Part shown: piece after piece, positions 58,878 to 64,000 of the stretch
Position numbering within the stretch: position 1 is the first letter of the stretch
Layout of the letters: every line of letters starts with the position of its first letter
DNA from: Doris montereyensis
Taxonomy: Eukaryota > Mollusca > Gastropoda > Nudibranchia > Dorididae
Direction: 5' to 3'
DNA: 64,000 bases
Assembly (NCBI GenBank): GCA_037039925.1
Contig: JAXRKP010000621.1
Span: 102,501 to 166,500, forward strand
The notes under the pieces: model-generated
The model's input: the letters and a program-made list of their open reading frames with translations, nothing else
Database searches by the model: none
What the model was told of the DNA's origin: nothing
Program-made: the position numbers and the translations under genes

Positions 58878-60362
58878 CTAATAGTAATAATGGCACTCCT
58901 GGCATAAATTTCAAAATGTAGATCCATTGTACATGCAATTACAAAATTTGGAGATCCTGATTGCAGTTCTGTTGTGGAAGTTCCATAGTAATACTAATAG
59001 TAGATAAAAGAGCTCTATATAGAAAAACTGGAATTTGTTTAGTAAAAAAATATTTTATTATTAAATATTATTATGAGTTGGCCGCGGTAGCAAGAGCGAA
59101 ATGGCTTGATGTCAACACGAGATCAGATCTATGAATACTATGATAATAATAATACTAATACTAGTAATAGAATATTTTTTTACTTAACAAATTCCAGTTT
59201 TTCAATGAAACAAATTCAATGAAACAGTAACAGGCCTTCAATACTAGGTCATTCATACACATTTTTGCTCAACCACCATAAGATGTTGCAAAATTTCGCA
59301 CAAATGTTATTACTGACACATGCGCACCTGTGACACATGATACCTCTTGCATGCTCAGGACTCCTAATTTTAAAATTAATTTTTTTTCAGCTGGAAAGGC
59401 TGGCACACAGCAGCTAAATTTTTTAATATGGGGTCATTGGCCACACGCATGTCTCTTGGATAGGCAGTCCGATTGCAATATGCAATGTATATATCTCCCA
59501 AAACAGCAAGGAAAGACGTTTTTATATAGTGAGGGCAAGTAATAATGCGAATTTCAGGACTAGGGTATAAGAGATAGAAAGCCGTTCTGTCGTACATTGA
59601 GTGCCTTATAAGCAGTCATAGGACAAAGATTTTGAGGTCTGAAATCTGAAAATCATTGATGGAATCTTCAATATTCTTGTCAGATCAAACGGCGAATATT
59701 AAGTAGGCAAGGACTAAAACCTAAGTCGTCATAGATCAAAGAAGAAGCCCCCCCAGAATCACATTCTTCCTGGTGCCGACAAAACCAGGTGATATTTTTC
59801 CAGTTCAGGTTCTGTACATGAGTAAAACTGTCTGAAACACTAAAAGACGATACATTTGTTTGTGTCATTGAAATTTATCATGTCCACCATACATGGTGAT
59901 TTCAGGGTGGATTTAAAGGAATCAGCAAGATAAGTGAAAGGAGGAAAGGACAAAAAGCTAACACCTACCAGCATTGCCCACCAACCACCCGTCATAGACG
60001 ATACAACACTTAAAATTGACACAAAAAGAACATTCCATTAATGGTCCATATTTTTTAATTTTTAGAAATTTGTATTTTACAAGATGAGGAAATGATTTAA
60101 TCATCATGACAAAGAATGCGTCGCTGTAACAAATGTGAAAGTTCCATGGATCACCATTGCAAAGACAACGTACATTAAAATTATAATACATATGAAAACA
60201 TATTCTAAAATATACGTTCATTATCAAAAAAATGGTGGCAATATATGGATGAACTTTCATACATTCCAACAGTCTGTGAAATGTAGAACGGCAGTTTTGA
60301 GCTGATGCTTCATTTCACAAAGCCCAAATAGATTCAATGTGAACATTCTGTTGAACATGCAG
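58878..60362. other. 3' flank of nucleolin gene
   Basis: AT-rich; contains a dispersed repeat (59855-59995: TTTGTTTGTGTCATTGAAAT, ACCTACCAGCATTGCCCACC). Presumably includes the 3'UTR of the gene ending at 60363. A SINE-like fragment (CCCACCTACTGGGACCAGGG) also lies in the adjoining intron at about 60560-60640. Confidence 0.35.
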
Positions 60363-60421
60363 CTAATCTGAATCATCAAATGTCATCTTTGAACCTTCAT
60401 GTTTGGCGATACCACCCCGTG
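60363..60421 (-). CDS. Nucleolin last exon and stop
   Basis: The acceptor is TTTGTCTTTTCAG. It encodes RGGIAKHEGSKMTFDDSD and stops with TAG at 60363-60365. A short acidic end after RGG is common in nucleolins. Confidence 0.75.
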
Positions 60422-63400
60422 CTGAAAAGACAAAAGTGATGGTAAAATATGATAAGAATGGCAAGAAATGGATACGATTCATATCAGATATACCAGGTGA
60501 GGACAAACGAGTGGATATTTAACCCAACTAAGGTATTTGGTATGTTTTTGTTTTTTTTATAGACCAGACTGCTCTTATTACCATCAGTCTCCATCCAATG
60601 GGAAAAGGTGTCGACCCACCTACTGGGACCAGGGAAATGAACTTTTCTAGATCTAACTTCATTATTCAAATAATATTTCTAAAGAACCCCAGATTAGATT
60701 AACTCACGCATTACTGAGCACATTCGGTTCATACGACGAAATGCCAGTTTGTGGCTCATAATTTAAAAAAGCACTGTAATGGTACTGAGGTAGACACATA
60801 ATTCAAAAAGTGTTCTCCTAAGGAAGATATAACTTTCTTTTAATCTGGAATTTTATTTTTTTTGAAGAATTTTATGAGAATCAATGTGTCAGTAACGACA
60901 GTGAGCGAGTTAATATGGGTATGTCCAGTCAGTGACTAAACTTTGGAATCCGGATGGGATAACATGATTCCATACTCAACAAAATTGACAAAGCGAGGGA
61001 CCAAAAAAAAAGAAGGAAATGAGCTAGGATTGGTGTTTGTATTATGAAATTAAATGTGAGAGCGACTGAATGAGAAGGAAATCATGTGGAAAATATTTCA
61101 TGCCAATATCCTAGTGGACAACCAAAAATTCTGAAAAATTTATTATTATATCTGTGGATGGTATATAAACTAAACAACTTATCTACCTTTGTTGAACCCT
61201 CCTCCAAATCCACCTCTTCCTCCACCACGACCTCGTCCTCTGTCTCCACCTCTTCCTCTACCACCACCAAAACCACGACCTCCTCCAAATCCGCGGCCAC
61301 CGCCGCCAAAGCCACGGCCACCACCTGAAAAGAGAGCGAAAAAAGGTAAGTTGTATGAATAGGAATCGTGGAAACAAGTTTAAATCGTCTGTAACAAGGG
61401 ACTAGATGTTCCAGCCCTGGTTTCTCCAGCACCAATCAAAGATCAGAATCAAAACAGGACTCATAGCACCTAGGGAACCCAACCCAACATTTTTGGATAT
61501 TCCAGGAAAGAATCTAGTTGTTCAAAAACTCTAGGTTAATTCCAATGCAAGTTTACCCTGTCCACCACACAGTGATCTCAAAGAGAATTAACCCTTTGAA
61601 CCCAAGCCACCGTATATAGGCAATTAAAATTGAGCCACTTGACTTGTGATACTTCAACCAGAACAATAACAAAGCAGAATCAAATGGCTGCTTCGTTGTG
61701 GTGACCTCTTTTTACATGTTTTTGCTTAGGGTAATTTCAGGGTTCAGGAGCTCAGGGTTCGAGGGGTAACAGAAACATGAAAGAAAAAGAAGGATCTATC
61801 AGCACAGCCTATTAACTACCCTCTCAAATAACTTTGGGAGGATCGATGCATTGGCCTATTCTAATCGAGTTCAAAGATTCAGGTTGCCAAACGTTTTGCG
61901 GCCACACAGTTCGGTGTGGAAATCGTTTCGCGTGAAAATGAAATGGGGGGGCCCAAACAATCTGAAATTGGTATAGTGCCTCCAGTCACAGTTGATAAAT
62001 TTCATCTTAAACCATACAACTTACCACGACCACCACCATAGCCACCACCTCCACTATTGTCTTTGTCTTGTGCAAAGTCCAACCAAACTTGTCTGCCATC
62101 AATTGACTGACCAGACATTTCGTCGTAAGCTTTAGACGCCGTATCCGCGCAATCAAAGTCGACAAAACCAAATCTGAAACAGGTAAAAAAAAAGAAGAGA
62201 CTTAAAAACGAGCTCTGAGGAGACCCAAAAAGTATGAATGGATTTTTAAAAAACGTTTTTAGTGTGAAAAAAAGAGAGTACAGATTACGGGTAAACGAAA
62301 GGTGCCCATAAACTTTGTTTTTGTTTCAACCCATTACTGTCCAATCAAACTGGAGTAACCTTTATATGATAACTGTCACTAAAATATTTCCTATGCATGC
62401 TTAATGTAACAACTTAGTTGTTTGGGATTATGAGATAACAAGCTGCAGAAACCCATTTCTTGAACATAAGGTAGACGTAACAAGTTTGATAACCAGTAGC
62501 TCAAGTGAATGATACTTCTGCGTTAATTCACTCTACTCCCAAAAGCATCACAAGAACCCAAGAAGTGTAAAGGAGCTCCAATGGACACTTGGACGTTCGT
62601 TATCAGATCGGATACATGGGAATGTTCAGAGGATTGACTTAACGGACGCACCACCAAAGGGTCAAATACAAAAAGTAACTCACCCTTTAGATTTTCCAGA
62701 ATCAGGGAAGGTAGGAACTCTTGCTGATACCGCTCCTGAGAATGCTTCTTTGAGGGAATAATCATCTGTGTTAAAACTCAAATTTTTTACAAACAGAACC
62801 TTGGACTCGCCTCTAGTACCTAGAAGGAAAAAAACATGACAATAGGTAAATGTGAACAGGACATGTGCAAGACAACAAAATAAACTGGACCCAGAGATGA
62901 AAAGAAAGAAAAAAAAGACATCTTGTCGTAAGCTCTATCTATACATGCATGGAAATTGGCAAATGATCAACATCAACATCCTTAATCAACCTCAACACCA
63001 TCTGATAATGTTCACAATATGCCAACAAAAGTACCAGAGTCTACAACAAGAAATTCCAGATTGTTGTCTTTAAAGACTGAAAATTCACCACCAAATAACA
63101 AGTTACCCACAATAAACTGAAAAAGCCAATAGTATGCCCCCAAAAAACATAACAAATTTGACATCCATTATTAAAATTTGAATCAAGAGATTCTAAAATA
63201 ACAATAAAACCATATCTAGTTACAAACCTATGGACTTCTTGCGTTCACCACCACCGTCTCCATAACTGTTTCTGCCTCTGGGTCCACCACCACCCCGGTT
63301 GGATTTGAAGGAACTCTTTGACCCCATGTAGTCAAGATAGAGCGTTGAACCATTGATGTCTGCACCCTGGCCTTCAGACATTGCTGCCTCAAGACTGCTA

Positions 63401-63427
63401 TTATCAGAAAACTCGATAAACCCAAAC
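60363..63427 (-). CDS. Nucleolin, C-terminal part (RRM end, last RRM, RGG domain), gene continues beyond the window
   Basis: Five exons, 5' to 3': 63427-63228, 62819-62684, 62173-62025, 61324-61187, 60421-60363, all with GT/AG and consistent phases, uninterrupted by stops. They encode the end of one RRM (RNP-1 FGFIEFSDNSSLEAAM), a full last RRM (RNP-2 VLFVKNLSF; RNP-1 GFGFVDF), a Gly/Arg/Phe-rich RGG domain (GGGRGFGGGGRGFGGGRGF), and the end GSKMTFDDSD-stop. This is the order at the C-terminus of nucleolin, the major nucleolar protein that binds pre-rRNA; RGG repeats bind RNA and are commonly arginine-methylated. Related RRM-RGG proteins are possible, but the neighbouring paralogue with a nucleolin-type N-terminus supports nucleolin. 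The N-terminal half lies right of the window. Confidence 0.8.
61187..61324 (-). CDS. Nucleolin exon: RGG domain
   Basis: The acceptor is CTCTCTTTTCAG and the donor AACAAAG|GTAGAT. All 45 complete codons are in a GGRGF/RGRGG repeat ending GGFGGGFNK. Arginine and phenylalanine are spaced as in nucleolin and fibrillarin GAR domains. Confidence 0.85.
62025..62173 (-). CDS. Nucleolin exon: second half of last RRM and start of Gly-rich region
   Basis: The acceptor is CCTGTTTCAG and the donor TCGTG|GTAAGT. It encodes FGFVDFDCADTASKAYDEMS (RNP-1), GQSIDGRQVWLDFAQDKD and SGGGGYGGGR. Confidence 0.8.
62684..62819 (-). CDS. Nucleolin exon: first half of last RRM
   Basis: The acceptor is TTTTTCCTTCTAG and the donor AAAGG|GTGAGT. 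It encodes TRGESKVLFVKNLSFNTDDY (RNP-2 VLFVKNLSF) and SLKEAFSGAVSARVPTFPDS then GKSKG, leaving in phase 2. Confidence 0.8.
63228..63427 (-). CDS. Nucleolin exon: RRM second half and Gly-rich linker
   Basis: The acceptor is CCTCACTAG and the donor CATAG|GTTTGT. It enters in phase 2 (GG|G) with FGFIEFSDNSSLEAAMSEGQ, then GADINGSTLYLDYMGSKSSF and the linker RGGGGPRGRNSYGDGGGERK. Confidence 0.8.
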
Positions 63428-64000
63428 CTAGTGAGGAAAACAATATATATACTAATTTAATTTTTTTTTACGTAATACAAAAACATGACATAAGTGAAGG
63501 TATGAGCATATATAAGAAAAACTTAAAAGTACTTGAAATATTAGAAATTTGAGATGAAATATTCCTCTCCTGTTGTTCTAGCGGACCACGAAATCAGCAC
63601 AGCATTATTAAAAAACACAGATACACGACATAAGTGAAGGCGTGAACATATAATTTTAAATTATAAAATAACTATAAAAGTATTTGAAATGTTAGAATTT
63701 GAGACAAATTTCCTAAATATCCCACATCATGAAATCAGCACAAATTTTGATCTTTACGAGTACCGCAAGTCAAAATTATGCCAGGTGTGTTTTTCCTTCT
63801 TCATTGAAAAAAATCAGTGTTTTTCATTGCATGGCACTTAAGTTTGCGAACATATTGAACCTAGTGTATTTTTCATCATGAGCAAAATTTCCTCCAACTG
63901 TTTGTAATCAATGGGAATAATTTTTTGGTATTGTGCAAAGTTTAACGAAAGAATCCCAAACATGTGCAAATAGATTAAAAAAACTAGTATGGTTGTGTAA
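63428..64000 (-). other. Nucleolin intron, continuing off the window
   Basis: AT-rich. It contains an imperfect duplication (about 63480-63545 and 63620-63690, sharing CATAAGTGAAGG, AAAAGTA and TTGAAAT.TTAGAA). No exon was recognised. Confidence 0.5.

Noticed and set aside
1..64000. CRISPR array, integron, phage or other prokaryotic system
   Set aside because: The DNA is animal nuclear sequence. The only regular array is a 54-bp satellite without spacer structure, and no cas, integrase-attC or phage genes exist.

Overview
This is a window of nuclear DNA from an animal. The evidence is short exons with GT-AG splice sites, long AT-rich introns, nucleolin and canopy family proteins, several families of non-LTR retrotransposon, a Ty3/gypsy element, a mariner element, tRNA-derived SINEs and a large minisatellite. 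The repeat types, and the abundance of TCTAGA/AGATCT hexamers, make me think of a mollusc, probably a gastropod. That is an inference; no marker gene fixes the species.

Layout. From 0 to 11.1 kb lie the last three recognisable exons of a canopy-like (saposin-B fold, ER) gene on the + strand. Its last intron holds a TIR element and a full-length LINE ('LINE A'). From 11 to 21.6 kb there is no host gene: a broken mariner, MITE-like TIR elements, a SINE and a repeat carrying a hammerhead-ribozyme-like core at 19.02-19.05 kb. From 21.8 to 35.2 kb is an eight-exon nucleolin-like gene on the - strand (basic/acidic N-terminus, two RRMs, acidic C-terminal tail), with introns full of repeats. From 35.2 to 37.8 kb is a GC-richer patch and a TCTAGA/AGATCT-rich block. 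From 37.8 to 56.7 kb is a 19 kb repeat nest: a LINE ('LINE B') split by a LINE A copy, a CR1/jockey-like fragment ('LINE C'), arrays of a 54-bp satellite, a 4.3 kb Ty3/gypsy element inserted in the satellite, and a further satellite block in the opposite orientation. From 57 to 59 kb are a SINE and a TIR element. From 60.36 to 63.43 kb are the last five exons of a second nucleolin gene (- strand: end of one RRM, a complete last RRM, an RGG domain and the stop), which continues past the right edge.

The two nucleolin-family genes lie head-to-tail on the same strand. In both, each complete RRM is encoded by two exons, with a phase-2 intron just before RNP-1, which argues for common descent. They differ at the C-terminus (RGG versus Asp/Glu tail). 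They also differ in integrity: the 60 kb gene is clean, whereas the 21-35 kb gene needs several one-base corrections, most of them in A runs, to read through. It may be a decaying paralogue or a region of homopolymer sequencing error. The canopy gene has one such defect.

Nothing here is a prokaryotic operon or defence system. The items most worth following are the hammerhead-like repeat, the nucleolin pair with exchanged tails, the 54-bp satellite with long open frames on both strands, and LINE A with tandem 66-bp 5' monomers and deletion derivatives that keep both ends.
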